Shown here: piece by piece, positions 49,009 through 58,406 of the stretch
Layout of the letters: the number at the start of each line of letters is the position of its first letter
Numbering within the stretch: position 1 is the stretch's first letter
Assembly (NCBI RefSeq): GCF_027359595.1
Contig: NZ_CP114783.1
Span: 62,001 to 126,000 of the forward strand
Reading direction: 5' to 3'
From: Prochlorococcus marinus str. MIT 0912
GTDB taxonomy: Bacteria; Cyanobacteriota; Cyanobacteriia; PCC-6307; Cyanobiaceae
Length of the DNA stretch: 64,000 nucleotides
Translations under genes and position numbers: made by a program
The notes under the pieces: generated by a model
The model's input: only the letters and a program-made list of their open reading frames with translations
Told to the model about the DNA's origin: nothing
Database searches by the model: none

Positions 49009-50187
49009 TTAAAAATCATTTAATAGTCTTTCTAATCTATCAATTCCATCGTTGATCATTTCATTTGAAGATGAATATGAGATTCTTATGCATTTGTCAT
49101 CTCCGAAAGCAATCCCTGGAACTATTGCTAGGCCAACCTTTTCTAGTGCCAATTTACAGAAACTTATTGAATCGATATCCTCTAGATTAATTTCTGGGAA
49201 AACATAGAAAGCTCCAGTAGGAGGGACAAAAGAAATATTTTTTATTTTTTTTAGTCTTTCCGTTATCAATAACCTCCGTTTGTTATAAATTTCTGCCATT
49301 TCATGAACACAATCTTTTGAGCCCTGAAGTGCGGCAATAGCTCCTTTTTGAGCAAAACTACATACATTGCTTGTACTTTGACTTTGTAAAGCAATGGCTT
49401 TCTTTATTACCTCTGTATTTCCTGTTAGGTATCCAATCCTCCAGCCAGTCATTGCCCAAGCTTTGGCAAAACCGTTGACTGTGAAGATTCTATTTTTTAA
49501 ATCTGGTGCTATTTTTGCGAAACTGTGATGAACTTGATTTGGAGAAATAAGAAATTCATAAATTTCATCACTCATTAAAAAAATTCTTGGATGTCTTCTT
49601 AAAAACTCAGAAATAGTATTTATTTCTTGCTCGGTTAAAACGCAGCCTGTTGGATTACTTGGAGAGTTGATAATTAGTAACCTTGTTTTTTCAGTTACGT
49701 TTTCTTCTAGAGAATTGATATCTATTTTGAAATTATCTTTAGTTGAAGATTTAATTTTAATTGGCTTGGCACCAGCTAAAAGGGTTATCTCTGGATAACT
49801 AAGCCAATATGGTGCAGGTATGAGGACTTCATCTCCAGGATTTAAAACCACTTGAAATAAATTGTATATTGCTTGTTTTCCTCCATTTGTTACCAAAACA
49901 TTGTCTGTTTTTGTGGGAACTTTATTAATAATTGATTGTTTTTGGGCAATGGCTTCTCTTAATTCTGGATCTCCAGCAGCAGGTCCATAACGAGTTTTTC
50001 CATTTTTTAATGCTCTTAGAGTGGCATCGATAATAAATTCTGGAGTATCGAAATCAGGTTCTCCAGCGCTTAAACTACAAATGTTTTTTCCTTCGGCTTT
50101 TAAAGCTTTAGCTTTTGCACTGATCTCAAGAGTTAGAGACGGTTTTATGGAGAGAGCTCTTATAGATATCTGTGAATTGTCAGTCAT
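49009..50187 (-). CDS. aspC: Aspartate aminotransferase-like class I aminotransferase
   Basis: 392 residues, PLP fold type I. Motifs: CSLSAGEPDFDTPEFI, YGPAAGDPELREAIA, NSPSNPTGCVL, MSDEIYEFL and the PLP lysine in NGFAKAWAMTGWRIGYL. Close to the Igamma subgroup of aspartate (and prephenate) aminotransferases. Moves amino groups between aspartate/glutamate and keto acids. It lies just upstream of phnD on the same strand (11 bases), so the operon may begin with it, though the functions are unrelated. Confidence 0.9.
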   Translation of the reverse strand: MTDNSQISIRALSIKPSLTLEISAKAKALKAEGKNICSLSAGEPDFDTPEFIIDATLRALKNGKTRYGPAAGDPELREAIAQKQSIINKVPTKTDNVLVTNGGKQAIYNLFQVVLNPGDEVLIPAPYWLSYPEITLLAGAKPIKIKSSTKDNFKIDINSLEENVTEKTRLLIINSPSNPTGCVLTEQEINTISEFLRRHPRIFLMSDEIYEFLISPNQVHHSFAKIAPDLKNRIFTVNGFAKAWAMTGWRIGYLTGNTEVIKKAIALQSQSTSNVCSFAQKGAIAALQGSKDCVHEMAEIYNKRRLLITERLKKIKNISFVPPTGAFYVFPEINLEDIDSISFCKLALEKVGLAIVPGIAFGDDKCIRISYSSSNEMINDGIDRLERLLNDF

Positions 50188-50278
50188 CTTCGAAGCATAA
50201 CTTCAAAATGTTTTTCTAAGATTCACTTTTAAAGTGAATTGATCTAATTACAAACTTACTACTTAATCAGATAGTTGC

Positions 50279-50692
50279 ATGCCTTTGATGAAAATAAACT
50301 TTGTGATTGCTTCTGAAAACCCTAAAGAATTGTCAGAATTTTATGCAAAGATCAACTCTGACAAGGCAAATAAAGGTTTTAATACAACTCATTATTTTAT
50401 TTCATTAAGTAATCAATCCAAAATACATTTTTATCGACCTAATGAAAATCATGAATGGCAAAGGAAAGGAAACTCAACATCATTGTGTTTTCAATCAGAG
50501 CCGTCTGAAAATCCATCAAAGTTTCTTGAAAGGTGGATATCTGAAATTTTGGAAATTGGAGGTAGGGCTATTGGGCTACCAAAACGGGCTGAGTTTGGAT
50601 CTGAGCAATGGGTGCTTGATCCAGAAGGCAATAAATTCTTAATTTTGGTGCCCTATCTTTATAAAGGATCAGATATGGAAGCTCTAATGTGA
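50279..50692 (+). CDS. VOC-superfamily (glyoxalase-like) protein
   Basis: 137 residues. Paired beta-alpha-beta-beta-beta units are suggested by KINFVIASENPKELSEFYAKI and the closing FGSEQWVLDPEGNKFLILVP, whose 'DPEGN' is typical of glyoxalase/dioxygenase-like VOC proteins. Metal ligands are not clear, so it may be a binding protein rather than an enzyme. Its stop overlaps the start GTG of the next gene by four bases (ATGTGA), giving coupled translation. Confidence 0.8.
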   Translation: MPLMKINFVIASENPKELSEFYAKINSDKANKGFNTTHYFISLSNQSKIHFYRPNENHEWQRKGNSTSLCFQSEPSENPSKFLERWISEILEIGGRAIGLPKRAEFGSEQWVLDPEGNKFLILVPYLYKGSDMEALM

Positions 50693-51252
50693 TCAAAGAT
50701 CTCCCCCCTTATAATGACGTTTCTGAAGTTTGTGATTCAATCAATCCCATAAACAAAATCGTTGTATCAAGGGGGAAACCTTTCGCTAAATTGATGATTA
50801 TTGGAGAAGCTCCAGGAGCAAAGGAGGAGGAGTTAGGAGAGCCTTTTGTAGGAAGGTCTGGAAAATTACTTGATAAATTACTTCAAAATGCTGGGATTGA
50901 TATCAACCAGGATGTTTATTTTTGCAACGTGGTCAAATGTAGACCACCGCAAAATAGACGCCCAACTAAGACTGAAATACAAGAACATCTTCCATGGTTA
51001 TTTCAACAAATAAAACTTTTAAATCCTAGAGTAATAGTCTTAGTTGGAGCAACAGCATTAGAAGCAATTTTGAAAATCAAGTCTCGTATTAGTATCTACA
51101 GGGGCAAATGGATTGATTGGGAGGGCAAACTTGTGATGCCTGTTTTCCACCCATCTTATTTACTTAGGAATCCATCTAAAGAGGAAGGAAAACCCTTGAG
51201 CCTGACTAAATCGGATTTTTTAAAAATTAAAGAAAAAATTGATTTTTTATAA
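50689..51252 (+). CDS. Family-4-like uracil-DNA glycosylase with missing Fe-S ligands
   Basis: 187 residues, GTG start. Active-site motifs of family 4 UDG are intact: GEAPGAKEEELGEPFVGRSG and HPSYLLRN, with CNVVKCRPPQNRRP between. Removes uracil from deaminated DNA. Family 4 enzymes hold a 4Fe-4S cluster by an N-terminal CxxC pair and two later cysteines. Here only C15 remains of the pair (CDSI), and the Cys expected about 15 residues after CNVVKC is absent (EIQEHLPW). The cluster is thus probably gone. Coupled to the VOC gene before it. Confidence 0.9.
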   Translation: MIKDLPPYNDVSEVCDSINPINKIVVSRGKPFAKLMIIGEAPGAKEEELGEPFVGRSGKLLDKLLQNAGIDINQDVYFCNVVKCRPPQNRRPTKTEIQEHLPWLFQQIKLLNPRVIVLVGATALEAILKIKSRISIYRGKWIDWEGKLVMPVFHPSYLLRNPSKEEGKPLSLTKSDFLKIKEKIDFL

Positions 51253-51304
51253 TAGCCCTTAAATATGTCATTCTTATTTATTAAAGAGGCTCAATTGTTA
51301 ACCC

Positions 51305-52528
51305 ATGATTGCGACCCTGGAAAAGAATATGGAAGGAAATAATCTCTCTCAGCGATATAGCACCAGAATTATTCGTAGAAATACTAGAGCCGTAATGGTT
51401 GGTGATATTGGCATCGGTGGTGATAACCCAGTGCGTGTCCAGTCAATGATTAATGAGGATACGATGGATATTGAGGGCTCAACGGCCGCAATAAGGAGAT
51501 TGCATGAAGTTGGATGTGAGATTGTCAGATTAACTGTTCCAACTCTTGCAAGTGCAAAAGCTGTGGGGGAAATTAAGAAACTTTTAGCTAGCACTTATAA
51601 GCCAGTTCCTTTAGTTGCGGATGTTCACCATAATGGGATGAAAATAGCTTTAGAAGTTGCTAAGCATGTAGATAAAGTTCGAATAAACCCTGGTTTATTC
51701 GTTTTTGAAAAACCTGATCCAAATAGAACTGAATTTACTCAAGATGAAATTGATGTAATTAAACAGAAAATAATACAAAAATTTGAACCAATTGTTAATA
51801 CTTTAAAAGAGCAAAATAAGGCTCTAAGAATAGGCGTTAATCATGGCTCTTTGTCAGAAAGAATGTTATTTGCTTATGGAGATACTCCTTTTGGAATGGT
51901 TGAATCGGCTATGGAATTTATTCGAATATGTCATTCATTAGATTTTCACAATATTATAATTTCGATGAAGGCTTCTCGAGCTCCAGTGATGCTTGCTGCT
52001 TATAGAATGATGGCTGACAAAATGGACAAAGAGGGATTTAATTATCCTTTGCATTTGGGAGTAACGGAAGCAGGTGATGGGGATTATGGAAGAATTAAAA
52101 GTACGGTCGGTATAGGTACTTTATTATCCGAAGGTATTGGAGATACAATAAGAGTTTCTTTAACCGAGGCACCTGAAAAGGAAATACCAGTCGCATATTC
52201 GATTTTACAAGCTGTTGGTTTGAGAAAGACTATGGTTGAATACATAAGTTGTCCTAGCTGTGGTAGAACATTATTTAATTTAGAGGAAGTAGTAGCGAAA
52301 GTTAGAGAGGCTACTCAACATTTAACTGGTCTAGATATAGCCGTAATGGGTTGCATCGTTAATGGCCCAGGAGAAATGGCAGATGCAGACTATGGTTATG
52401 TAGGTAAAGGTGTTGGAACCATTGCTCTTTATAGAAATAGAGATGAAATTAAGAGGGTACCTGAGGAAGAAGGTGTTCAGGCCTTAGTTGATTTAATTAA
52501 AGATGATGGTAAATGGGTAGACCCTTAA
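51305..52528 (+). CDS. ispG: 4-hydroxy-3-methylbut-2-enyl diphosphate synthase
   Basis: Penultimate step of the MEP isoprenoid pathway, feeding chlorophyll phytol, carotenoids and quinones. 407 residues. TIM-barrel part: [44 protein letters not shown]-terminal Fe-S part: [10 protein letters not shown] and [18 protein letters not shown], giving the three Cys plus Glu that hold the 4Fe-4S cluster. In cyanobacteria ferredoxin supplies electrons. ctpA follows 55 bases later. Confidence 0.96.
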   Translation: MIATLEKNMEGNNLSQRYSTRIIRRNTRAVMVGDIGIGGDNPVRVQSMINEDTMDIEGSTAAIRRLHEVGCEIVRLTVPTLASAKAVGEIKKLLASTYKPVPLVADVHHNGMKIALEVAKHVDKVRINPGLFVFEKPDPNRTEFTQDEIDVIKQKIIQKFEPIVNTLKEQNKALRIGVNHGSLSERMLFAYGDTPFGMVESAMEFIRICHSLDFHNIIISMKASRAPVMLAAYRMMADKMDKEGFNYPLHLGVTEAGDGDYGRIKSTVGIGTLLSEGIGDTIRVSLTEAPEKEIPVAYSILQAVGLRKTMVEYISCPSCGRTLFNLEEVVAKVREATQHLTGLDIAVMGCIVNGPGEMADADYGYVGKGVGTIALYRNRDEIKRVPEEEGVQALVDLIKDDGKWVDP

Positions 52529-52583
52529 AAAAAACAGAATCAAAATTTTATTGTTTTATTATTAGGAAAATTATTTGATAATT

Positions 52584-53888
52584 ATGTTGAAAAGATTGTT
52601 AAAAATATTTTTATTAATCGCTGTTTTCCCTTCGCCATCTCTTTCCTTCCAGGCTAATTCTTCTACTTTAATTACCAATAATCCAAAGGAAATTATTGAT
52701 CAGGTCTGGCAAATTATATATCGTGACTTTTTGGATTATTCAGGAAAATATAAGGCAGAAAATTGGATTAAATTAAGAAAGGAAATACTATCAACCAAAT
52801 ATTTTGATACTAGCGATGCATATATTGCCATAAAAGATATGTTGAAAGGATTAGATGATCCTTATACAAGATTTTTAGACCCTAAAGAATTTAATGAGAT
52901 GAGAATAGATACAACGGGTGAATTAATGGGAGTAGGTATTCAAATTTCTCTAGATGAAGTTACTAATCAAATTGTTGTTGTGTCACCAATAGAAGGAACT
53001 CCAGCTTCTCTAGCAGGAATAAAACCTAAAGATATAATTGTATCCATAGATGGTAAACCTATTGAAGGTCTGAGTATAGATAGTACCGTTAAACTTATTC
53101 GAGGAAAAAAAGGAACGAAGGTTGAACTAGGTATTGTTAGAGGCGATAAGTTATTAAATGTTTCATTAATACGGGATAGAATTGAAATTAATGTAGTAGA
53201 TAGTCGAATAAATAATACAGTTCTAGGTGCGAAAATTGGTTATCTAAGGTTGAAACAATTCAATGCAAAATCTCCAAAAGAAATGAGTTTATCGATTAAT
53301 AAATTAGAAAAACAACAACCTTTTGGTTATGTATTAGACCTTAGAAGTAACCCTGGTGGTTTGCTTGAGGCAAGCATTGAAATAGCTAGACAATGGATAA
53401 ATACAGGAATAATTGTTAGTACTAAAACAAAAGATGGTATTACTGATATTAGGAAAGCAACAAGTAGAGCACTAACTAACAGACCAGTTGTTGTCTTAAT
53501 TGATGAAGGATCTGCAAGTGCTAGTGAGATTCTCTCTGGAGCAATTAAAGATAATAAAAGAGGAGTATTGGTTGGGGCAAAGACTTTTGGTAAAGGACTG
53601 GTTCAGTCTGTCAGGTCTCTTTCTGATGGATCAGGCCTAACAGTTACAGTCGCTAAATATCTAACACCAAGTGGTAAAGATATTAATAAGAATGGAATAG
53701 AACCTGATATTAGAGTAGATCTTTTGTTAAATGACAAGAATAGGTTAACAAATTCAGATCTAGGAACTTTAAAAGATAGTCAATATGTTGCGGCTGAAAA
53801 TATATTACTGAAAAAGTTTAAAGTTGAAGGTGATAAAAATTCTTATAACCCCTTGAAATCTAATTTAGGTTACGCCCTAAAAAAATAG
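52584..53888 (+). CDS. ctpA: Carboxyl-terminal processing protease (CtpA-like)
   Basis: 434 residues from ATG 52584 (a TTG three codons upstream is possible). A signal peptide (LKRLLKIFLLIAVFPSPSLSFQA) directs it to the lumen or periplasm. A PDZ domain (GIQISLDEVTNQIVVVSPIEGTPA..GIKPKDIIVSIDG) precedes the S41 core: LDLRSNPGG, VVLIDEGSASASEILSGA (catalytic Ser) and the Lys in KTFGKGLVQS. The D1-processing enzyme of photosystem II belongs here; paralogues exist, so which one this is remains open. Abuts DUF1543 on the opposite strand. Confidence 0.92.
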   Translation: MLKRLLKIFLLIAVFPSPSLSFQANSSTLITNNPKEIIDQVWQIIYRDFLDYSGKYKAENWIKLRKEILSTKYFDTSDAYIAIKDMLKGLDDPYTRFLDPKEFNEMRIDTTGELMGVGIQISLDEVTNQIVVVSPIEGTPASLAGIKPKDIIVSIDGKPIEGLSIDSTVKLIRGKKGTKVELGIVRGDKLLNVSLIRDRIEINVVDSRINNTVLGAKIGYLRLKQFNAKSPKEMSLSINKLEKQQPFGYVLDLRSNPGGLLEASIEIARQWINTGIIVSTKTKDGITDIRKATSRALTNRPVVVLIDEGSASASEILSGAIKDNKRGVLVGAKTFGKGLVQSVRSLSDGSGLTVTVAKYLTPSGKDINKNGIEPDIRVDLLLNDKNRLTNSDLGTLKDSQYVAAENILLKKFKVEGDKNSYNPLKSNLGYALKK

Positions 53889-54443
53889 TTAAAACTTATC
53901 AATTCTCCTATATCCATACCAGTCAGGAATAAGTTTCTCACTTCTTTCTTCTGGATCTGGTATTAAATTTATTTCCCAATTCTTTATTTTTATAGGATGC
54001 AAATCATCAACTTGTTCCAAATGATTAATACCTGAGTAGTCATCATTATGTATTTTTTTTAGATTTGATTCCCAACTTTCTTTGGCTTTTTTCTTTGCTT
54101 CAATAGCTTGTCTTGCAACAACTAGATTGAATTCGTGTTCTTCGTACATCTTTTTTGGATTGTACCCGCCTAAATTAACAAACCAAAGTGATAAATCTTC
54201 TATTCGTGGACTAATTAAACTATCTTTATTGGATTTAGATATAACTATTTCATATCCATCAACATATTTAATACACTTATAACTATCAATATGAAGCCCT
54301 CTCTTTTTCCCTAACCATTGTTTCCTAAGATCAGGAAATGTATCCTCAATTGTTTCACCTAAGACCCATCTTACATCGTGTATTTCTATATTACTTTTTA
54401 AACTTCTTCCCCCTAATACTACAACAAAAAGGGATACAGTCAT
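53889..54443 (-). CDS. DUF1543 family protein
   Basis: 184 residues. LFVVVLGGRSLKSNIEIHDVRWVLG with FPDLRKQWLGKKRGLHIDSYKCI is the DUF1543 signature, followed by LWFVNLGGYNPKKMYEEHEFNLVVA. No hydrophobic helix and no known activity. Downstream of nadA by 8 bases on the same strand, so the two are probably cotranscribed. Confidence 0.82.
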   Translation of the reverse strand: MTVSLFVVVLGGRSLKSNIEIHDVRWVLGETIEDTFPDLRKQWLGKKRGLHIDSYKCIKYVDGYEIVISKSNKDSLISPRIEDLSLWFVNLGGYNPKKMYEEHEFNLVVARQAIEAKKKAKESWESNLKKIHNDDYSGINHLEQVDDLHPIKIKNWEINLIPDPEERSEKLIPDWYGYRRIDKF

Positions 54444-54451
54444 AAGTAATG

Positions 54452-55438
54452 TTAATTGCTCATATCCAACATTTTTTTTAGCGGCTTGTAGGCCATTGAT
54501 CTAATTTGTTCGTCCATGTGTAACTCCGGATTCATTTCTTTTAGACAATTTAATACTTTTTCTAATGTATTCATTCTCATGTATGGACATTCATTGCAAC
54601 TACATCCATCTAGTCCAGGTACTTCGATATATGTCTTTAAAGGGTCTGTTAATCTCATTTGATGTATTATGCCTGGTTCAGTAAGAACTATAAATTTATC
54701 ATTCTCACTACTTTGAGAGTAATTAAGCAATTTGCTTGTTGAACCTATGAAATCTGCTAAATCTAATAGATTCTCCTGACATTCTGGATGAGCAAGAACT
54801 TCAGCGGTTGGGTTCTTTATCTTTAACTGTATAAGAGATTCTTCATTAAAAGTCTCATGTACTAAACATCTCCCAGGCCATAAAGTTAATTTTCGACCGC
54901 TCTGACGTTCAACCCATCTACCAAGATTCCTATCTGGTGAAAATAAAATTGGTAGATCTTTGGGTAATTTGTTTACCAGATCAACTGCATTACTACTTGT
55001 ACAAATTAAGTCACTTTTTGCTTTTACTGCTGCACTGCAATTTATATAGCTGATAGCAAAGTGATCGGGATGTTTGTCTAAGAATTTTTGGAAGTCCTCT
55101 GGTTGGCAATCATCTGCGAGTGTGCAACCAGCATCAAAATCAGGAAGAAGAACAGTCTTATTTGGGCATAAGATCTTTGCTGTCTCAGCCATGAAATGAA
55201 CGCCACAAAAAACAATTACGTCTGCATTTGTCTCAGAGGCTTTTCGGGATAATTCAAGTGAATCTCCAATAAAATCAGCAACATCCTGAATCGCAGGCTC
55301 TTGGTAGTAATGAGCAAGAATTATTGCGTTTCTTTTTTTACGCAAAAAATTGATCTCATCTATGAGAGTTTTTCTTTTATTTGAGACTGTTATGTCAGTC
55401 TTGTAATAGGAAACAGTAGTAATTAGTTTCCATCTCAA
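54452..55438 (-). CDS. nadA: Quinolinate synthase
   Basis: Condenses iminoaspartate with dihydroxyacetone phosphate to quinolinate in NAD synthesis. 328 residues. Cluster cysteines appear in the three family positions: [33 protein letters not shown] and [33 protein letters not shown] gives the substrate residues. The TTG start at 55438 adds about 20 unconserved residues; the conserved part begins near [12 protein letters not shown]. Divergent from the metallophosphoesterase. Confidence 0.94.
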   Translation of the reverse strand: MRWKLITTVSYYKTDITVSNKRKTLIDEINFLRKKRNAIILAHYYQEPAIQDVADFIGDSLELSRKASETNADVIVFCGVHFMAETAKILCPNKTVLLPDFDAGCTLADDCQPEDFQKFLDKHPDHFAISYINCSAAVKAKSDLICTSSNAVDLVNKLPKDLPILFSPDRNLGRWVERQSGRKLTLWPGRCLVHETFNEESLIQLKIKNPTAEVLAHPECQENLLDLADFIGSTSKLLNYSQSSENDKFIVLTEPGIIHQMRLTDPLKTYIEVPGLDGCSCNECPYMRMNTLEKVLNCLKEMNPELHMDEQIRSMAYKPLKKMLDMSN

Positions 55439-55485
55439 CGTGTTGGGGCAGTATAGAGGGTAATTTCCAAAAAAATCTGACAGAT

Positions 55486-56328
55486 ATCCGAATTGCTATC
55501 GCTGGGGATTTACATGGGTCATGGAGTCAGGATGATCTGGATTTGCTTTTGGAACTTAATCCTGATGGTGTTTTATTTGTTGGCGACTTGTCAGATGGTG
55601 ATTTAAGAATTGTTCGGGCAATAAATAAAATCTCTATTCCCACTTCAGTAATACTTGGAAATCATGATAGAGGGAGAGATGGATCAGGCGATGTTTTAAG
55701 AGCTCAATTGGATTTGTTAGGTGAAAAAAATTGTGCATGGAATTTATCAAAATGGGGATTAAATGAACTTTCTGTTGTTGGAGCTAGACCTTGCAGTGGT
55801 GGGGGAGGATTTTTCTTAACATCAGAAGTTAAATCTGTATTCGGGGAGGTCAGCCTTGATGAATCTGTCTTTAGGATCGTTTCTGCCGCCAAGTCTGCAC
55901 CATTAGATTGTCCTTTATTAATACTTGCTCATTCCGGGCCAGTTGGCCTTGGATCAGAATCTTCTAGCCTTTGTGGAAGAGATTGGAAATTGCCATCTAT
56001 GGATTGGGGCGATAAAGATCTTGGTATCGCAATTGATCAAATTCGTAAATTTAGGGTTCCAGAATTAGTCGTTTTTGGCCACACTCATCATCAATTAAGA
56101 ATTGGGGGGAATCGAACTAGAAAAACTTTTGCTCAAGATCTATGGGGAACTTCATATTTGAATGCAGCGTGTGTTCCAAGAAGAGGTATTGATTCTGCAG
56201 GTGAGAATTTATGTCATTTCTCTTGGGTTGAGTTCTCTAATGGCAAACTTGTTCATGTATCTCACAGATGGTTTAGGAATGATGCATCAATTGCCTATAA
56301 AGAGATTTTATTAAACCAAAATAACTAG
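55486..56328 (+). CDS. Calcineurin-like metallophosphoesterase (TIGR04168-like), unusual start
   Basis: About 280 residues. Metal motifs: [34 protein letters not shown] and FGHTHHQLR; these bind the two metals of calcineurin-like phosphoesterases. The first motif (GDLHGSW, 55504-55524) lies upstream of the first standard start codon in frame (TTG 55543), and no ATG, GTG or TTG occurs in frame between it and the nadA side. I place the start at ATC 55486, which would give [11 protein letters not shown] as in relatives; CTG 55477 is the alternative. Substrate unknown. Confidence 0.85.
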   Translation: MRIAIAGDLHGSWSQDDLDLLLELNPDGVLFVGDLSDGDLRIVRAINKISIPTSVILGNHDRGRDGSGDVLRAQLDLLGEKNCAWNLSKWGLNELSVVGARPCSGGGGFFLTSEVKSVFGEVSLDESVFRIVSAAKSAPLDCPLLILAHSGPVGLGSESSSLCGRDWKLPSMDWGDKDLGIAIDQIRKFRVPELVVFGHTHHQLRIGGNRTRKTFAQDLWGTSYLNAACVPRRGIDSAGENLCHFSWVEFSNGKLVHVSHRWFRNDASIAYKEILLNQNN

Positions 56329-56367
56329 TATAAGTTTGACTTTTATTGTCCTAATACTCAATAGATT

Positions 56368-57171
56368 CTAACTTTGCTTGTTTAAATCAGTATCCTTAAA
56401 TTTTCTTTCTGCAATCAAATAAGCACCAATGGCAGAGCCTATAAATCCCAAAATGTTTCTCATTAAAGGCAAAATGTCATTAGTTCTAGTTACGACAGGA
56501 GCAATGCCAAAAATTCCAAATAACATTATCCAAAGTGGGGAAAGGAGCAAAAGCCATCCTATTGAAAATGATTCATTTTCTTTTCTTGGTGACGCTGCGA
56601 AACCTGCAATAATCCCTCCCAACAAAGAGGTCAATAAAGTCCATTGCCATTGTTCTTGGGGTAAGCCAGGTACAACTTCACAACCACCACGATCTAAACA
56701 GGTCTCTACAGCTTGTATTGAAGCTAAGATTGAACCGTCTTCTCCATTATCTCTTACGTAAAATTGGTTGCCAAACCTGGTTTGTAATTCCACCCAAAAA
56801 ATTCTTGGCATTAGTGCAAAATAAGCATCTCCAACATTAAAACTCAGTAAATTTCCGCCTCTTGGATCAGCGATTATAAGTAAACTTGTTTCATCAAGAT
56901 TCCAATATTCTTTGACTGCTAAACCAGGGGTTTTTTCATATTGCGACAAAACCCTTATTTTCCAACCGGTTTCTTTTTCATAAGAATTTAGTGAGTTCTC
57001 CAAGTCTGATTTTTGTTTCTCACTCAGAGTTTTTGCAAGATCGATTATGGGTGTTTGTTCTTTTGGTAATAGTTCAGGATTATCGTAAGCATATGCTCTC
57101 CCTACCATTGAAAACATTATTACGAGTCCCAGACAAAAAATCATGGCTCTTTTAAATGATTTCTTCAGCAT
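56368..57171 (-). CDS. TPM-domain protein, Psb32/TLP18.3-like
   Basis: 267 residues. A signal peptide (FCLGLVIMFSMVGRAYA) is followed by the TPM domain (IIDLAKTLSEKQKSDLENSLNSYEKETGWKIRVLS, LLIIADPRGGNLLSFNVGD), then after residue 180 two to three membrane helices. Relatives (Psb32 in cyanobacteria, TLP18.3 in plants) help repair photosystem II; acid phosphatase activity has been reported for the plant domain. The same role here is inference. Divergent from the MidA-like gene, 32 bases apart. Confidence 0.85.
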   Translation of the reverse strand: MLKKSFKRAMIFCLGLVIMFSMVGRAYAYDNPELLPKEQTPIIDLAKTLSEKQKSDLENSLNSYEKETGWKIRVLSQYEKTPGLAVKEYWNLDETSLLIIADPRGGNLLSFNVGDAYFALMPRIFWVELQTRFGNQFYVRDNGEDGSILASIQAVETCLDRGGCEVVPGLPQEQWQWTLLTSLLGGIIAGFAASPRKENESFSIGWLLLLSPLWIMLFGIFGIAPVVTRTNDILPLMRNILGFIGSAIGAYLIAERKFKDTDLNKQS

Positions 57172-57203
57172 GTGCTTGATTTTCTCTGAAGCTATTCTCC
57201 ATC

Positions 57204-58406
57204 ATGATTGACCCGACCGCGAGATGTCCTGAATGGTTGGTTGATCGAATCATTAACAGTGGCGGTTCAATTAGTTTCCACAAATATATGGATTTGGTTT
57301 TAAATGATTGTGAAAATGGATTTTACTCAACAGGAAGATTGAATATTGGGAAGGATGGAGACTTTTGTACCTCTCCATCATTGGGAAATGATTTTGCACG
57401 TTTATTAGCTATTCAAGTTGTTGATTGGCTTCTTGATTTAGAAAAATCAGGAATTAAATTCGAATTATTTTCTCTTGTTGAGATTGGGCCAGGAGAGGGT
57501 ACTTTAGCAAGAGATTTGGTATTGGCTATTGCTGAATTAGCACCTGCTTTAATCACTAAAATAGAGCTTGTTTTAGTTGAATTAAATATAGGGATGAGAG
57601 AACGACAAGAAAAAGTAGTTAATAATTTGGAGGGAGTTAATTATCGCTGGAGTAACATAGAAGATCTTATTTTAAGGCCAGTAACAGGTGTAGTTATTGC
57701 TAATGAAGTTTTAGATGCTTTCCCAGTAGAGAGATTGGTCTTTACCGAAAGTGAGGTTTTTAGACAAGGAGTTACTTTGAGAAAAATTAATAATGAATAT
57801 TTTTTAGAGTTTGTTGACCTCAAGCTCAATTCTGAGATTATTAATTTTTTAAAAGAATCTAAAAGTCTTTTAAATATTGATTTCCCACCAAAAGATATTT
57901 GTAATAGATGGATAACTGAGTGGCATTGTGATCTTCCTAGTTGGTTTGAAAAATTGTCTAAGGTTTTAATAAATGGCTCATTACTAGTTGTCGACTATGC
58001 GATGGAATCGAATCGCTATTACAACGTAATGAGAAAAGACGGTACGCTTATATCCTATAGAAATCAAGAAGCAAATCCTAATGTTTTAAAAGATGCTGGC
58101 TTGTGTGATTTAACAGCTCATTTATGTATCGAATCAACCATTAACTATGCCCTGACTAATGGATGGAAGTTTATCGGTGAGACTAGGCAGGGACAAGCTC
58201 TCTTGGCATTAGGACTTTCAAGTTTTCTTTATTCTCTTCAAAATCCAAGCACTAATAATCTATCAGCAGCATTAAATCGAAGAGAGTCTTTATTGAGACT
58301 TGTAGATCCCATGGGACTGGGGGAATTTAGGTGGTTGGCTTTCCAGAAGGATAATAGTGATGATCTGGTTTTAGGGAATCGTTTTCTTAAGGAGCCAATT
58401 AGCTAA
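57204..58406 (+). CDS. MidA/NDUFAF7-like SAM-dependent methyltransferase
   Basis: 400 residues. SISFHKYMDLVLNDCENGFYSTG leads into the SAM motif LVEIGPGEGTLARDLV, VIANEVLDAFPVERL and LLVVDYAMESNRYY, the landmarks of the DUF185 family. Mitochondrial NDUFAF7 methylates an arginine of complex I subunit NDUFS2; the cyanobacterial target, perhaps NdhH of NDH-1, is unknown. Convergent with aroB, overlapping by 8 bases. Confidence 0.88.
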   Translation: MIDPTARCPEWLVDRIINSGGSISFHKYMDLVLNDCENGFYSTGRLNIGKDGDFCTSPSLGNDFARLLAIQVVDWLLDLEKSGIKFELFSLVEIGPGEGTLARDLVLAIAELAPALITKIELVLVELNIGMRERQEKVVNNLEGVNYRWSNIEDLILRPVTGVVIANEVLDAFPVERLVFTESEVFRQGVTLRKINNEYFLEFVDLKLNSEIINFLKESKSLLNIDFPPKDICNRWITEWHCDLPSWFEKLSKVLINGSLLVVDYAMESNRYYNVMRKDGTLISYRNQEANPNVLKDAGLCDLTAHLCIESTINYALTNGWKFIGETRQGQALLALGLSSFLYSLQNPSTNNLSAALNRRESLLRLVDPMGLGEFRWLAFQKDNSDDLVLGNRFLKEPIS

